Below, in pieces: positions 25,317 to 35,409 of a stretch of 64,000 nt of DNA. Within the stretch, counting starts at the first letter, position 1; each line of letters opens with the position of its first letter. The notes under the pieces were generated by a model. The model was not told the origin of the DNA, searched no databases, and saw only the letters and a list, made by a program, of their open reading frames with translations. The translations under genes and the position numbers were made by a program. Origin of the DNA: Bacilli bacterium (GTDB lineage: Bacteria > Bacillota_I > Bacilli_A > RFN20 > CAG-826); NCBI GenBank assembly GCA_017651565.1, contig JAGCCQ010000050.1, forward strand, positions 52,172 through 116,171. Reading direction: 5' to 3'.

Positions 25317-26279
25317 ATGTTTGGCAATCGAATAATAGAGAGTTTGAGCGAAGTTGATACAGACTATAATAAACTTCTAGACGAACTAACAAAGGTAGAC
25401 TACTCTTGTTTCTATCGTGGTACTGTTGTTGATAACCACGATCCATTAAACCTAGGTAGAGTAAGGGTAAGAATACCACAGATATATGGTTCTGAAACTC
25501 AAAGAAATAGTAGTTTGTATACACCAACATCGTCTATACCATTTGCTACTTCAGCTATAATGGTTGGTGCTGGAAATAACACAGGTTCTTTTTTGATACC
25601 TAATATCGGAGATACGGTCTTTGTTACATTTGAAAACGAAGATCCAAGACTTCCAATATATTTTGGTGGTATCTTAACTAGAGATGGTACAGGTAAGTTT
25701 ATAGGTACTAATGACGCAAACGATAATAATCTCTATACTGTAAATAGTACGGAAGATTTTAACACAGATATAACTAGTGAGGCAGATAGAGTTATCTATA
25801 AGTCTTTAAAGGGAGCAACAATAATAATTAGCGATAAGGATGGAAAAGAGCATATATCTATTGTCGACCAATTAGGACAAAGAATATCATTAGAGAATAC
25901 AAGTGGAGATACTCTAGGAAGAGAGCGTGGCTCTAGTTCTTCAGGAAAGACGCACAACGGACGCATAGTCGCACAAAACTCTAATGGTAATACATTTACT
26001 ATAGACGAGGGTAAAATCTACGCTAGAGCCCCTTTAATCGAGTTTGAAACAGATAAGTTTTTTAGAGTTGGTTTTCACGATAGGTTCCCTTATGAAGTTG
26101 CCGTTGCAAACGAGATACTTGGAATAGTTGCTCCTGTTTATCCACCAGACGATCCAGATAGTGGTGGTCCTAGTGGAGATTATGCAACTAAAGAGTATGT
26201 TAATATGAGAATAAATGAAACAGTTGGAAATATAAATAATATACTAGCAACACTAACAACACCTGGAGGTGGAAATTAA
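25317..26279 (+). CDS. Baseplate spike protein with OB-fold (gp5/gpV-like)
   Basis: 320 residues from ATG 25317, spaced properly after GGGGTGG. The segment near residues 31-55 (Tyr-Arg-Gly-Thr-Val-Val-Asp-Asn... Gly-Arg-Val-Arg-Val-Arg-Ile-Pro) is the OB-fold signature of gp5/VgrG/gpV spikes. A beta-helical needle-like part follows. No lysozyme domain is present, unlike T4 gp5. Wall cutting may instead be done by the M23 domain of the tape measure. Confidence 0.85.
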   Translation: MFGNRIIESLSEVDTDYNKLLDELTKVDYSCFYRGTVVDNHDPLNLGRVRVRIPQIYGSETQRNSSLYTPTSSIPFATSAIMVGAGNNTGSFLIPNIGDTVFVTFENEDPRLPIYFGGILTRDGTGKFIGTNDANDNNLYTVNSTEDFNTDITSEADRVIYKSLKGATIIISDKDGKEHISIVDQLGQRISLENTSGDTLGRERGSSSSGKTHNGRIVAQNSNGNTFTIDEGKIYARAPLIEFETDKFFRVGFHDRFPYEVAVANEILGIVAPVYPPDDPDSGGPSGDYATKEYVNMRINETVGNINNILATLTTPGGGN

Positions 26280-26280
26280 T

Positions 26281-26550
26281 ATGACACCAATAAAAGAATT
26301 ACACAGTATACTTAATGATATACTTGGCTATGAAGTTATTAAAAATGAATACTTTACATTAAACTTCATAGGAGAAGGTATAACACCGATACTAATAAGT
26401 CCTAGTGGTGTTATGTATACAAACGCTACCACATATAAAATTACAGAGTTAGGAATATGGGAATATAAGTTTTCTCTTGACTCTGTAGGTGCAAAAATAA
26501 TAGTAAACAGTTCTATGCTAGGAAAAACTGAAAACATATATGTAAGTTAA
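26281..26550 (+). CDS. Small baseplate-module protein
   Basis: 89 residues; ATG 26281 after GGAGGTGG at 26265-26272. It is all-beta with an Ig-like strand pattern and no family is recognised. It sits between the spike and wedge genes and could be a tip or accessory baseplate protein. Confidence 0.55.
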   Translation: MTPIKELHSILNDILGYEVIKNEYFTLNFIGEGITPILISPSGVMYTNATTYKITELGIWEYKFSLDSVGAKIIVNSSMLGKTENIYVS

Positions 26551-26560
26551 GGAGGGTAAT

Positions 26561-26941
26561 ATGGCTAGGTTAACAATAAATGATTTTTCAAAAGATGTTA
26601 AAGAAATCGTAAACCCAAATGTTAATAAAATAATGATAAGAAGTAGATATGATACAAAGACAAAATTACGATTACAAGACGAAAAGATAACCATAAGGAA
26701 TCTTAAGGAATCAGATCTTACAGCAAAGAAAACACCAAGAGATTTGTTACACACTGTTACTGTTGTTGAAGATCAAAGACCAGATCTTATAGCATTAAAC
26801 TTTTATAAAGACGCAAGACTTTATTGGGTAATTTTAGGTGCTAATGGCTTAAGAGACGCTAGTGAAATACACGAAGGCGATGTTATAACGATACCAGCAA
26901 GAGATTCAATCTATGGTGCTAATGGTATTTTATTAAGGTAG
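26561..26941 (+). CDS. Baseplate wedge protein (gp53-like)
   Basis: 126 residues, ATG after AAGGAGG. The C-terminal half has Arg-Pro-Asp-Leu-Ile-Ala, then Tyr-Trp-Val-Ile-Leu-Gly-Ala-Asn, then Gly-Asp-Val-Ile-Thr-Ile-Pro. This is the arrangement of the T4 gp53 wedge family, which contains a LysM-like fold. It precedes the gp25 gene, as in many myoviruses. Confidence 0.75.
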   Translation: MARLTINDFSKDVKEIVNPNVNKIMIRSRYDTKTKLRLQDEKITIRNLKESDLTAKKTPRDLLHTVTVVEDQRPDLIALNFYKDARLYWVILGANGLRDASEIHEGDVITIPARDSIYGANGILLR

Positions 26942-26950
26942 GTGTTAGTA

Positions 26951-27343
26951 ATGAATAGTATGGACGCATTACAGGGGATAACATATAACAATACTATATT
27001 TACACAGCAAGGTGGTACAAGTTCCAGCCAAGGAACTCAAAAACTAAAAGAAGATTTAGCAATATTACTTATGCAAGAAAGAGGAAGGTTTTATCCTGAT
27101 CCAGAGTTTGGTTGTGAACTTTATAAATATATGTTTGAACCTATTACAGAGGGTTTAGCAAAAAGGATGAGAACAGAAATAGCAGATACAATAAGCAGAT
27201 ATTATCCTCAATTAAACTTAATTAATATAGATATAACGAGTTATGACAACTCAATAGAAATAAAAATACAATATTCTTATACAGATTCAGGGAGAGCCGA
27301 AGACGAGTTAAGTCTTTCACTCTTCAATGAAGTAAATCAATAA
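26951..27343 (+). CDS. Baseplate wedge protein (gp25-like)
   Basis: 130 residues. ATG 26951 is preferred over GTG 26942. The phrase Leu-Leu-Met-Gln-Glu-Arg-Gly-Arg-Phe-Tyr-Pro-Asp-Pro-Glu-Phe-Gly-Cys is typical of gp25/GpW-type wedge proteins, with an N-terminal Gly/Ser/Gln linker. In T4-like tails it initiates sheath assembly. Length is in the usual 110-140 range. Confidence 0.85.
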   Translation: MNSMDALQGITYNNTIFTQQGGTSSSQGTQKLKEDLAILLMQERGRFYPDPEFGCELYKYMFEPITEGLAKRMRTEIADTISRYYPQLNLINIDITSYDNSIEIKIQYSYTDSGRAEDELSLSLFNEVNQ

Positions 27344-27356
27344 AGGAGGTAACTAA

Positions 27357-29210
27357 ATGAATACAAACTTTTCGTATGATAGGATGGACTATTACTCAAT
27401 ACTAGATTATTTAAAAGATCAAGCGTCTTATTTTTCTAATGGAACTTGGACGGACTTCTCTGATGGAGATCTTGGTACAGTTTTATTAAAACTAATAGCT
27501 ATGAACGCTGATACAACAAACTTCCAAGTTGAAAAGGGTATCTCTGAATTATACCTAGATACAGTTAAAGAAAGAGTAAACGCAATAGCACTTTGTAAAC
27601 TTATTGGGTATGAGCCAAGACACTATCAGAGTGCTGTTGTTAGTGTTATGTATGCTATTGCTGATGTTGTATATGATAATAGAATACCAGCTTATACAGC
27701 ATTTACTAACTCAAATGGAACAGTATTTTTCTATAATATAGAAGATATACCTGTTAGTGTTGGTACAGGTAGTTTTAACGCATATCAAGGATACCCACAA
27801 GAAAAGTCAATTTCTGTTGGAGAAATTGACTCAAGAGGAAGATATTATCTACCAGACTATACAGTTGGAACAAATACAATACAAATTAAACAAGCAGGTA
27901 GTATTATGACGCACGTTGAAAACGCTTTATATGGAGAAGGAGAACTATGTTATTCAGTACACATAGATTTAGACAATAGGTTATATATTCAGTTCCCAAC
28001 TTATTATGAAACAATACTTTCTCCAAATGTACCTATAGAAATTAGATACCTATTATCAGATGGTATTGAAGGAAGAATTGGTGCTGGAATATTAGATGGT
28101 ATTGTAAGACTAGATAATGGAACACAAGTTGCTTATACAAATACTTATGGTAGTGAGGGTGGTTATAACCCAGAGACAGTTGAAGAAATAAGAAGAAATG
28201 CTCCAAGTTTTGCTAAAACTATGGAGACACTAGTAACTTTAAATGACTTTAGAATATTAGCAAAGGAATATGATGGAATATCAGATGTTGTAGCACTTGA
28301 CTATAATTATCCAGAGAGTGGTCTTATCCAGCCAACAGACGATTATGTTAATGACGCTTATAAAGTAAACTTATATGTATTACTTGAAGATAGTGATACT
28401 ATAATACAAGATGACGATGAAATAGACGAAAGCCTTGGAGAATATATAAATGCAGATAACTTTAACTTTGAGACAACACAAAATCTAGTTTTAAATAGTG
28501 TTACAAATGTATACAATACCGTTGGTGTAGACGCAAGTCTTTCTGGTTCTGTTAGGTTTGATACTTTATCAAATATAGAAGAAATTATAATTAAGTATAG
28601 TATTGTTGGAGATAATACTGATATATTAAGAATAGACTATAGTGATACTTTCTCTGACTCATATACAGGTGGAACAAACGGAACAGTTAGAATAACAAGA
28701 GATCAAATGTTAAGTGGAGATATATTAAGTATGTATTTCCAAAACAACTCTGGAAATGGTGTTGCGTACTTCTCTATATTTTTAGTTGAGTTAGCAGGAG
28801 AGCCAACAACAACTCAATATAAACAGTTAGTACAAAAATATATGGATAAAGTAGCAAAAAGAAAACCAGCAGGAATACAAGTAAACTATTTTGATGTTGA
28901 ATATATAAGACCAACTTTGATTATGAATATTTATATGGATGAAGAAGATTTAAGATATAGTACAACTTCTGGATCAGTTAAAGCATATCTAGAACAACTA
29001 TACTCAAGAAAGAATAGAAAGATTGGGGAAGCTGTATATACTTCACATATCTTTAAAGAGATATTAGACCATTTCGATTATATAGATTATTTAGAAATAA
29101 TAAGCCTTGAATACTCTGTTGCTGGAGCAATTAAACCTAACTATACACAATTCGTTGAGTTATTAGGAACAAATATGACAGTTAATGTATTACCTTATGA
29201 GGAGGAATAG
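27357..29210 (+). CDS. Baseplate wedge protein (gp6/gpJ-like)
   Basis: 617 residues, ATG after AAGGAGG. The N-terminal part with W-T-D-F-S-D-G-D-L-G and the later N-A-P-S-F-A-K-T-M-E-T-L-V segment, followed by D-F-R-x-L-A, match the baseplate J family. It forms the inner wedge ring with gp7/gp53 equivalents. An acidic insert near residues 335-400 is longer than in P2 gpJ. Confidence 0.88.
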   Translation: MNTNFSYDRMDYYSILDYLKDQASYFSNGTWTDFSDGDLGTVLLKLIAMNADTTNFQVEKGISELYLDTVKERVNAIALCKLIGYEPRHYQSAVVSVMYAIADVVYDNRIPAYTAFTNSNGTVFFYNIEDIPVSVGTGSFNAYQGYPQEKSISVGEIDSRGRYYLPDYTVGTNTIQIKQAGSIMTHVENALYGEGELCYSVHIDLDNRLYIQFPTYYETILSPNVPIEIRYLLSDGIEGRIGAGILDGIVRLDNGTQVAYTNTYGSEGGYNPETVEEIRRNAPSFAKTMETLVTLNDFRILAKEYDGISDVVALDYNYPESGLIQPTDDYVNDAYKVNLYVLLEDSDTIIQDDDEIDESLGEYINADNFNFETTQNLVLNSVTNVYNTVGVDASLSGSVRFDTLSNIEEIIIKYSIVGDNTDILRIDYSDTFSDSYTGGTNGTVRITRDQMLSGDILSMYFQNNSGNGVAYFSIFLVELAGEPTTTQYKQLVQKYMDKVAKRKPAGIQVNYFDVEYIRPTLIMNIYMDEEDLRYSTTSGSVKAYLEQLYSRKNRKIGEAVYTSHIFKEILDHFDYIDYLEIISLEYSVAGAIKPNYTQFVELLGTNMTVNVLPYEEE

Positions 29211-29212
29211 TT

Positions 29213-30289
29213 ATGGATAGTAACCCTACTAAATATACAATTAATTATTGGTATGATGATGTTAAACCAGATAACCCTTATGAATATGTGCTTAAAAATA
29301 GTGATGAGTTTGATGGAGAAGTAGGTACAACAATATCAGAAGTTGATGATATTATGTTTGACCTTTACTATAGATCAAGAGATAATTTACCTTTAACTCT
29401 TACTAATAATGTATCGACAAATGTAATAAACATTTATTATTCAAGAGCCTATAGACAACATATTTATAATTTAGGTAAGGACTCAATAAGTTCTGTACTT
29501 TTAAATGATGATGTTGAAACTTTCTTAAAATTAATTGCAACAGTAGGTGGAGATGTATATACACTTGCTAAAAACATTGATGACGCAATTAATATTGATT
29601 ATATTGATGAAGAACACTTAAGACACTTATGTAAATTAATTGGGTATGAGTGGGTTGAAGCTTTAACAGCAGATAAGCAAAGAGAGAGTATTAAGTTTTA
29701 TATGTACTTAAGAAGGATGAGAGGTACAAAGTTTGGTTTAAAAAACTTAATAAGGATCTTCGGACAAACAACAGACACTTTATATCAAGCGTCAAATAAT
29801 ATGGGTGTTCGTATTATGGAATATGTACCAGGTAATAGTTATGGTTTATTTCCTGGGGACATAAGAATAGAGATACCAGAGTTATCAAAGATATTAAGAG
29901 ATAGTATTAATGATGTAAAACTTATGGGTACAAGATTAAGATTTGCATATCGTATTGATATTGGAACAACAAACAAAGATATTTACGGTCATTTACTTGG
30001 ATATTATCCAGCACCAGCCGTTATGAATAGTAGAATTAAAATCTTTATTCTACCTGGACTAAAGGGCTGGGATACAGTACAAGACTTTACAAAAGAAGAC
30101 CAATTTAGTGATAAGTTTATATATAAATATAGAGACGAGTTTAATTTACACGCAAGTTCTGAAGTTATAACAAGATATTCTCCACCATTTACTAATCTAT
30201 GGTTATTTCAAGAGCCAGGTTTACTAAATGTAAGAGGAATAATTACTGAAGACGGTGTAATAGAAGATGATCTTGTTTTATATAGATAA
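29213..30289 (+). CDS. Baseplate wedge protein (gpI/gp7-like)
   Basis: 358 residues, ATG after GAGGAGG. Residues about 110-180 contain Asp-Asp-Ala, Cys-Lys-Leu-Ile-Gly-Tyr-Glu-Trp and Arg-Gly-Thr-Lys-Phe-Gly-Leu, the usual order in P2 gpI and its relatives, which links the wedge to fibres. The C-terminus is beta-rich. It precedes the fibre cluster, as expected. Confidence 0.8.
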   Translation: MDSNPTKYTINYWYDDVKPDNPYEYVLKNSDEFDGEVGTTISEVDDIMFDLYYRSRDNLPLTLTNNVSTNVINIYYSRAYRQHIYNLGKDSISSVLLNDDVETFLKLIATVGGDVYTLAKNIDDAINIDYIDEEHLRHLCKLIGYEWVEALTADKQRESIKFYMYLRRMRGTKFGLKNLIRIFGQTTDTLYQASNNMGVRIMEYVPGNSYGLFPGDIRIEIPELSKILRDSINDVKLMGTRLRFAYRIDIGTTNKDIYGHLLGYYPAPAVMNSRIKIFILPGLKGWDTVQDFTKEDQFSDKFIYKYRDEFNLHASSEVITRYSPPFTNLWLFQEPGLLNVRGIITEDGVIEDDLVLYR

Positions 30290-30300
30290 GGGAGGTACAG

Positions 30301-32040
30301 ATGAATTATACAGAGATTTTTAGTGGTATGGTTGGTAAAGATTTCATAAGTGCTTTTAATGGAAACTTTAGAGAAGCCAATGAAACTCTTTTAAGTATAC
30401 TTGCTTCATTACTTTATAAAGTAAAATCAACAGACATAAAAGAAATTAAAGTAATGGACGGAGTTGTATACTATACCACAGATGATGAGACAGAAGAAGA
30501 AAGACATTGGAGTCCTATAGACATAACTGCCTGGGGTAATATTGGTGGTACTATTAGCGATCAAACAGATTTAAAAGATTTATTAGACTTAAAAGCTGAT
30601 GAGTCTACTGTTTCTGAATTAGCAAGAACTTTATCAACACTTAACCAATCGTTCGATAGTTTAAGTCAAAGTTATAGTACAACTCAATCACAAGTTAATA
30701 CTAATAAAAATGCTATTGCTGATTTAGTTGAAGTTGATAAGATCAAAGTTAGTTCTACTAATATTAAAGCAATAAGAATAAATAGTGCAGAGTTTCAATG
30801 GACTACTGATGGTACAACTTGGAACTCAATGCCAAGAACAACAGCAGTGGCTTGGGGTAACTTAACAGGATCAATAGAAAACCAAGCAGATTTGATCCAA
30901 ATGTTTAGAGATATTGAAAATGAAATTAGTACTTTAGACGATTCAGTTGATACTCTTATATCTGATGTTAGCAGTAATACTTCAGATATAGGTCAGTTAC
31001 AAAGTGATTTAAGTGATTTATCAACAACAGTAACATCAAATAAGAATACAAGTGACGCAAGATATAATACATTAAGTAATGATATAAGTGCTTTACAAGG
31101 TACAACAGCAAGTCAAGGACAAGCAATAACAGATCATATAGCAGATACAAACAACCCACACGGTGTGTCAAAATCTCAATTAGGTTTATCTAATGTTGAT
31201 AATACATCAGACGCAGATAAACCACTATCAACAGCACAAAAGACTTATATTGATGACGCTATCGCTGGTGTAAATAATGCTGTAAATACAAAAGTTAATA
31301 AAAAGGGAAATAATATTTCTGGTGTATTTTTTGGGTATGCTGACGAGTATGCAGATGTGTCAGATAAATACGGTGTTCTAGCATTTATAAGAACAGGATC
31401 TACTCCTACGCCAACGAGCCCTCCAACAAGTCCACCAACGAGCCCTCCAACTCCTGTTATAAATCAGTTAACAGTTAACGCTAATATGTATACAATAGGT
31501 GGGGAAAGCGTAGACGGACAGGGTACAGTTGAGTTTACAAATATAGATACGGGGGTATCATATCAAGGTACTTTCTCTAATAGTTCTGCAATTATTTCTA
31601 GTATTCCAGAAGGAGATTATACTGTAACAGGTAGTGTTAAGTATAATAGTGTATACCCAGATCAAATAACAGGAGATGGATACTTTAGTTTAGGAGAAAA
31701 CACTAAAATTACTTTAGATAGTTCTAGTTATGTCAATGTGTGTGACGTAGTTTCAGGTAGCCCATCAGTTATTGATTGCTTCTATATCTGGTTTGATAGC
31801 ACTTTAACTCTATTAAACCTAACAGGTATGGCTACTTTAGACTTAAATGTAATACCTATGCCAGAACCAATGCAAGGGTATACTTACTGTGAAGTAACTA
31901 ACCTAAATACTAGTCAAGGAATACCTGTAGGATCTTATCAATTACAATATTCTGAAAACGGAAATACCTATACAGAGAATATTCAAATTGATCCAGAGAA
32001 TATGTTTATTCCTATTATAATTAAAGGAGGTAATATTTAG
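30301..32040 (+). CDS. Tail fibre protein with Pro/Thr/Ser linker
   Basis: 579 residues, ATG after GGGAGG. It has tail-fibre W-S-P-I-D and A-W-G-N-L repeats near 75-90 and 175-190. Trimeric coiled-coil heptads with Asn/Ser follow (about 105-140, 205-280). The classic N-P-H-G-V-S-K-S-Q-L-G-L-S-N-V-D-N-T fibre signature is near 285. A short S-P-P-T repeat follows, then a beta-rich PEGA- or carboxypeptidase-regulatory-like domain to the end. Likely part of host recognition. Confidence 0.8.
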   Translation: MNYTEIFSGMVGKDFISAFNGNFREANETLLSILASLLYKVKSTDIKEIKVMDGVVYYTTDDETEEERHWSPIDITAWGNIGGTISDQTDLKDLLDLKADESTVSELARTLSTLNQSFDSLSQSYSTTQSQVNTNKNAIADLVEVDKIKVSSTNIKAIRINSAEFQWTTDGTTWNSMPRTTAVAWGNLTGSIENQADLIQMFRDIENEISTLDDSVDTLISDVSSNTSDIGQLQSDLSDLSTTVTSNKNTSDARYNTLSNDISALQGTTASQGQAITDHIADTNNPHGVSKSQLGLSNVDNTSDADKPLSTAQKTYIDDAIAGVNNAVNTKVNKKGNNISGVFFGYADEYADVSDKYGVLAFIRTGSTPTPTSPPTSPPTSPPTPVINQLTVNANMYTIGGESVDGQGTVEFTNIDTGVSYQGTFSNSSAIISSIPEGDYTVTGSVKYNSVYPDQITGDGYFSLGENTKITLDSSSYVNVCDVVSGSPSVIDCFYIWFDSTLTLLNLTGMATLDLNVIPMPEPMQGYTYCEVTNLNTSQGIPVGSYQLQYSENGNTYTENIQIDPENMFIPIIIKGGNI

Positions 32041-32612
32041 TGCCAACAGTTTTAACATTACAATCAAAACAAAAAAGGATGTTGCAGTTTTACAACAGTG
32101 TAATACCACAACATAATGATATTTATATAGCAATAGGTTATTCTACTATGTGGGGACCAGGACAAGATCCAATAGTTCCTTTAGAAACTGATACACTAGC
32201 AACATATAATACACTAGTGTATGGGTACCAAACATATAAGAATATCTTATTTGCAAAACCTATAGTAAACCCAACAGAAGAACAAAAACAAACAGCAATT
32301 TATTATAAAGATGTATACTATGATACTATTTCAGATTATCAACAAGCATTAGATGAAGGTTACACAAGAATACTTTTAAGATTTGTTTTAGATAAAGATG
32401 AATACTCTGAAATTGCAAATGTACCTTTTGATGTTATAGGTATGTATACAGGGGTTGATCCTGGAGATATTTCAGATAAATACTTTATAACAGTTGAAGA
32501 GTTTGAAAGTGAAATTGCTAGTCAGGGTGTTCTTGAGTTAATATCAACTAGAGGTGTCATAACAAGATCAGACGATCAAATAGAAGAAGTAATTATATTA
32601 CTAGAGTTCTAA
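32040..32612 (+). CDS. Tail-fibre-module protein
   Basis: 190 residues, GTG start overlapping the previous TAG by one base, after AAAGGAGG. It is mostly alpha/beta with a Trp-Gly-Pro-Gly-Gln-Asp-Pro segment near 39-45. No family is recognised. It may be a baseplate-to-fibre connector, judged by the tight coupling with the preceding fibre gene. Confidence 0.5.
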   Translation: MPTVLTLQSKQKRMLQFYNSVIPQHNDIYIAIGYSTMWGPGQDPIVPLETDTLATYNTLVYGYQTYKNILFAKPIVNPTEEQKQTAIYYKDVYYDTISDYQQALDEGYTRILLRFVLDKDEYSEIANVPFDVIGMYTGVDPGDISDKYFITVEEFESEIASQGVLELISTRGVITRSDDQIEEVIILLEF

Positions 32613-32625
32613 AGGAGGAAGATAT

Positions 32626-34458
32626 ATGAAAACTTATATACCAATACCAGAAGACGCAGAATATAGAGAGATGTTTGACTCCTATAATCTTACTGTTGAT
32701 AATTTAAACTCTACTGATTTCTTATATGAGACTATGTTAACAAACGGACAAGTATTCTTTAAAGATGATGAAGTTTATGGTTTTGTTAACGGACAACCAG
32801 CAGTAAGAAATAGAAATATAATAATACCAAGAAGTTATATTGATGATTTCACAATAACAAACTTTAAAGTTTATACAAGAGCAACAAACACACTTCTTGA
32901 TCTAGATATAACTTGTAATCTTGCAGATTATAGGGACGGGAAACCACACTATTTATATATTGTTTTAGACACACACGGAACTTATGAAGTCTATGATGAT
33001 ATGTTCCAAAGTGATGAAACAAAACTTTTATTTGCAAGATTTATCATCGGTACTGACGGAAATAGTATTCAATTCTATATGATGTTACCTTTTGGTGGAA
33101 GTGCTGACTATATTAAGGGAAATCAATTCTACCAAGTAACAGATGGTTTAAGAGTTAATGTTGTAAACAATGCAACAAAACAAATAACTTTATCTAATGC
33201 AAAGATAAGGTTTTCAGCAATTAATTTTGATGACAAGTCAAGCCCTGATTGTCTAGAAGTTAATTTTGAAGGTAATGCACTTCCAATAAGATATGTTTAT
33301 TGGGATAGTACTGATAGAATACCTAGAGTTGATTGGGTTTCTAACCCTACTAATAGTTTAGTACTTGATACAATTATGGACTATGAAACAGGTGCTATTT
33401 CAAGTGTTGCAAATGGTAAATACTCAATTCAAAAGTTTTACTATGATGTTTATGAAGAGTGCATAGTTGCTATGTACGGAGACAGAGTATATAATGATAG
33501 AGATGACGCAATATACTCTATAGATAGCGTAATGAATTATCCACTACCAGATGGAATAACATATCTAATACCTATCGCTTGTATAGTAATGGAAAACACA
33601 GCAGATCCAATAGACGATAGTAATTTTAGAATTATAAATCTAGACTATAACGAGCAAGAAGTTTTAGATAGTGACTCATTTACAAGACAACAAGCTGCCG
33701 AAGCAATAGAAAAAGCAAATGAACTTGAAGTTGTTGTTGGAGCATATACACAAACAGTTGATAACCATATCAATAATAGAACTAACCCTCATAAAGTTAG
33801 GGTAGACCAATTATATGACTCACAAGATGATCCTTGCGTTCTTGACGATAGTTTTGTAGCCTCTGGTATGAGTGTTACAGCAATAATAAATCAAACGCTA
33901 ACACAAGCAGATAGTGTTTATTATAAAAAAACAGGTGGTACTATTAGTGGAAATGCTAGTATTTCTGGAACGCTATCAGTTACACAAAAGACTACCTTGG
34001 CAGCTCTTGAGGCAACAAGTTTAAAACTAACAGGTAATGTTACTTTTGATAACTCAAATAGAAATATAGGTACAACAACAAATCAAGTAAATAACCTATA
34101 TGTTAAAACTGTTGCTGTTAGTACGAGTGCTAGTATTACAGCACTAACAAGTGGAAATATAACACCAACAGCAAGTGCAAGTTATGACATAGGAACAAGT
34201 AACTCTAGATGGAGAAATGCTTACCTTAATAACATTTATTCAAATGGTACTATTAGTGGTGCTAGTGGTACTTTTAGTGGAACACTTGGTGTTACAGGTG
34301 CAGTAACAGCTGGTGGAATAAGTTGTACTGAAGCCTTAACAATGAGTAGTAATAAGAGAATTAGTGTATCAAATGGATACCTTGTTATCGGAGACTATAG
34401 TTTAAGACTTGGTGGATCTGGAGCAATACCAACACAAAATGGATATGGAATCTGGTAG
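32626..34458 (+). CDS. Tail fibre protein
   Basis: 610 residues, ATG after AAGGAGG. The N-terminal 370 residues are a baseplate-attachment region. Then an N-P-H-K-V-R-V-D-Q-L fibre signature near 387, and a long Ser/Thr/Gly-rich repetitive stem (about 430-590) with S-Y-D-I-G-T-S-N-S-R-W-R, typical of long tail fibres, to the C-terminus. No chaperone domain is seen at the end. Confidence 0.8.
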   Translation: MKTYIPIPEDAEYREMFDSYNLTVDNLNSTDFLYETMLTNGQVFFKDDEVYGFVNGQPAVRNRNIIIPRSYIDDFTITNFKVYTRATNTLLDLDITCNLADYRDGKPHYLYIVLDTHGTYEVYDDMFQSDETKLLFARFIIGTDGNSIQFYMMLPFGGSADYIKGNQFYQVTDGLRVNVVNNATKQITLSNAKIRFSAINFDDKSSPDCLEVNFEGNALPIRYVYWDSTDRIPRVDWVSNPTNSLVLDTIMDYETGAISSVANGKYSIQKFYYDVYEECIVAMYGDRVYNDRDDAIYSIDSVMNYPLPDGITYLIPIACIVMENTADPIDDSNFRIINLDYNEQEVLDSDSFTRQQAAEAIEKANELEVVVGAYTQTVDNHINNRTNPHKVRVDQLYDSQDDPCVLDDSFVASGMSVTAIINQTLTQADSVYYKKTGGTISGNASISGTLSVTQKTTLAALEATSLKLTGNVTFDNSNRNIGTTTNQVNNLYVKTVAVSTSASITALTSGNITPTASASYDIGTSNSRWRNAYLNNIYSNGTISGASGTFSGTLGVTGAVTAGGISCTEALTMSSNKRISVSNGYLVIGDYSLRLGGSGAIPTQNGYGIW

Positions 34459-34467
34459 GTGGTTTAA

Positions 34468-35133
34468 ATGGCAGTAGCGACTAGATACCCAGATGTCGGT
34501 GTTAAAAGTGATAGTGGTTGGATAAGAGGTCCAGAGAGTGGTTTAACAGCTGGTATGGCTTTAGGTTTTTATTGGGAGTTAACAGCAGTATATACAGATA
34601 CTATGCGTGGAAATATTTATTGGGAAATAAGGCAGGAGCACGTTTCCAAGACACATTATAATCAAGTGTATGGATCTAATGGTAATAATATGTGGGCTGG
34701 TAGTAGTGTTGACAGTTATCAGGAGAGATGGAGATTACCTGGAACAATTAATGGCGTTACACAGTGGTTTGCTGGACCAAACGCTTCTGGTATGTCTGGG
34801 TTAAACACTAACCCCGTTTTAGCCTCTGGTAATATTACTGTTGCTTATGATGAAAACGGTAATGCTTCTTTTGATGTTGGTGGTACTTTCTGGTGGTACG
34901 GTAATAATAGTAATAATTATCAATATGAGTTCCCAGCCAATCACACATCAGCAAGATGGACTTTTAATCTAGCAACAAAAGAGTTTAACTCAAAGGCATA
35001 TAGAGGAACATCAGCAAATGTATGGACTAAAGACAGATATGCCTATAAGACAACGGATCGAGGTAGTTCCTGGGTTAAGTGTAACTTATATAAAACAACA
35101 AATTATGGTAGTACTTGGACTAAAATACAGTAG
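34468..35133 (+). CDS. Distal fibre-type beta-sandwich protein
   Basis: 221 residues, ATG after GGTGG. It is rich in Trp, Asn, Gly and Tyr with alternating strands, as in fibre-tip or lectin-like proteins. The C-terminus has two short repeats, Tyr-Lys-Thr-Thr-(Asp/Asn)-x-Gly-Ser-(Ser/Thr)-Trp, near residues 188-197 and 207-216. It resembles siphovirus minor structural proteins in flavour only. Probable carbohydrate contact. Confidence 0.5.
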   Translation: MAVATRYPDVGVKSDSGWIRGPESGLTAGMALGFYWELTAVYTDTMRGNIYWEIRQEHVSKTHYNQVYGSNGNNMWAGSSVDSYQERWRLPGTINGVTQWFAGPNASGMSGLNTNPVLASGNITVAYDENGNASFDVGGTFWWYGNNSNNYQYEFPANHTSARWTFNLATKEFNSKAYRGTSANVWTKDRYAYKTTDRGSSWVKCNLYKTTNYGSTWTKIQ

Positions 35134-35142
35134 GAGGAAGAT

Positions 35143-35334
35143 ATGGATAGTATAATGTTTGAGGATAGTGTATTGGTTGACTTTACAAAATTAGTAAACT
35201 CAAATACCGTTAAAGGTATTGAAGTAGTCTCAACCGATCCAGGTAACTTAAGTGATGATATATTATATCTAATTATGGGTGCGACAACATTAGACTTAAG
35301 GTTTAATGCAAATATATATTCAATAGTTAGTTAA
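35143..35334 (+). CDS. Small protein ending the first fibre operon
   Basis: 63 residues, ATG after AGGAGG. No family is recognised; it is moderately acidic with no membrane segment. A clear terminator follows. Confidence 0.55.
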   Translation: MDSIMFEDSVLVDFTKLVNSNTVKGIEVVSTDPGNLSDDILYLIMGATTLDLRFNANIYSIVS

Positions 35335-35337
35335 TAG

Positions 35338-35371
35338 AAACACTAATCGAGATGATTAGTGTTTTGTTTTT
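35338..35371 (+). terminator. Terminator after first fibre operon
   Basis: AAACACTAATC, GAGAT, GATTAGTGTTTT stem-loop with trailing T run that merges into the late motif at 35367. Confidence 0.9.
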
Positions 35372-35387
35372 ATATATTATAGTGAGG
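35367..35387 (+). promoter_or_regulatory. Late-type promoter motif, copy 5
   Basis: TTTTTATATATTATAGTGAG sits directly after the terminator and upstream of the GAF protein and second adhesin operon. Confidence 0.5.
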
Positions 35388-35409
35388 ATAAAATGGAAGG
35401 AGACTAGAG

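Noticed and set aside
31400..31455. Functional DNA repeat at the SPPT-coding stretch
   Set aside because: It is a short codon-level repeat of a Pro/Thr/Ser linker, common in fibre genes.
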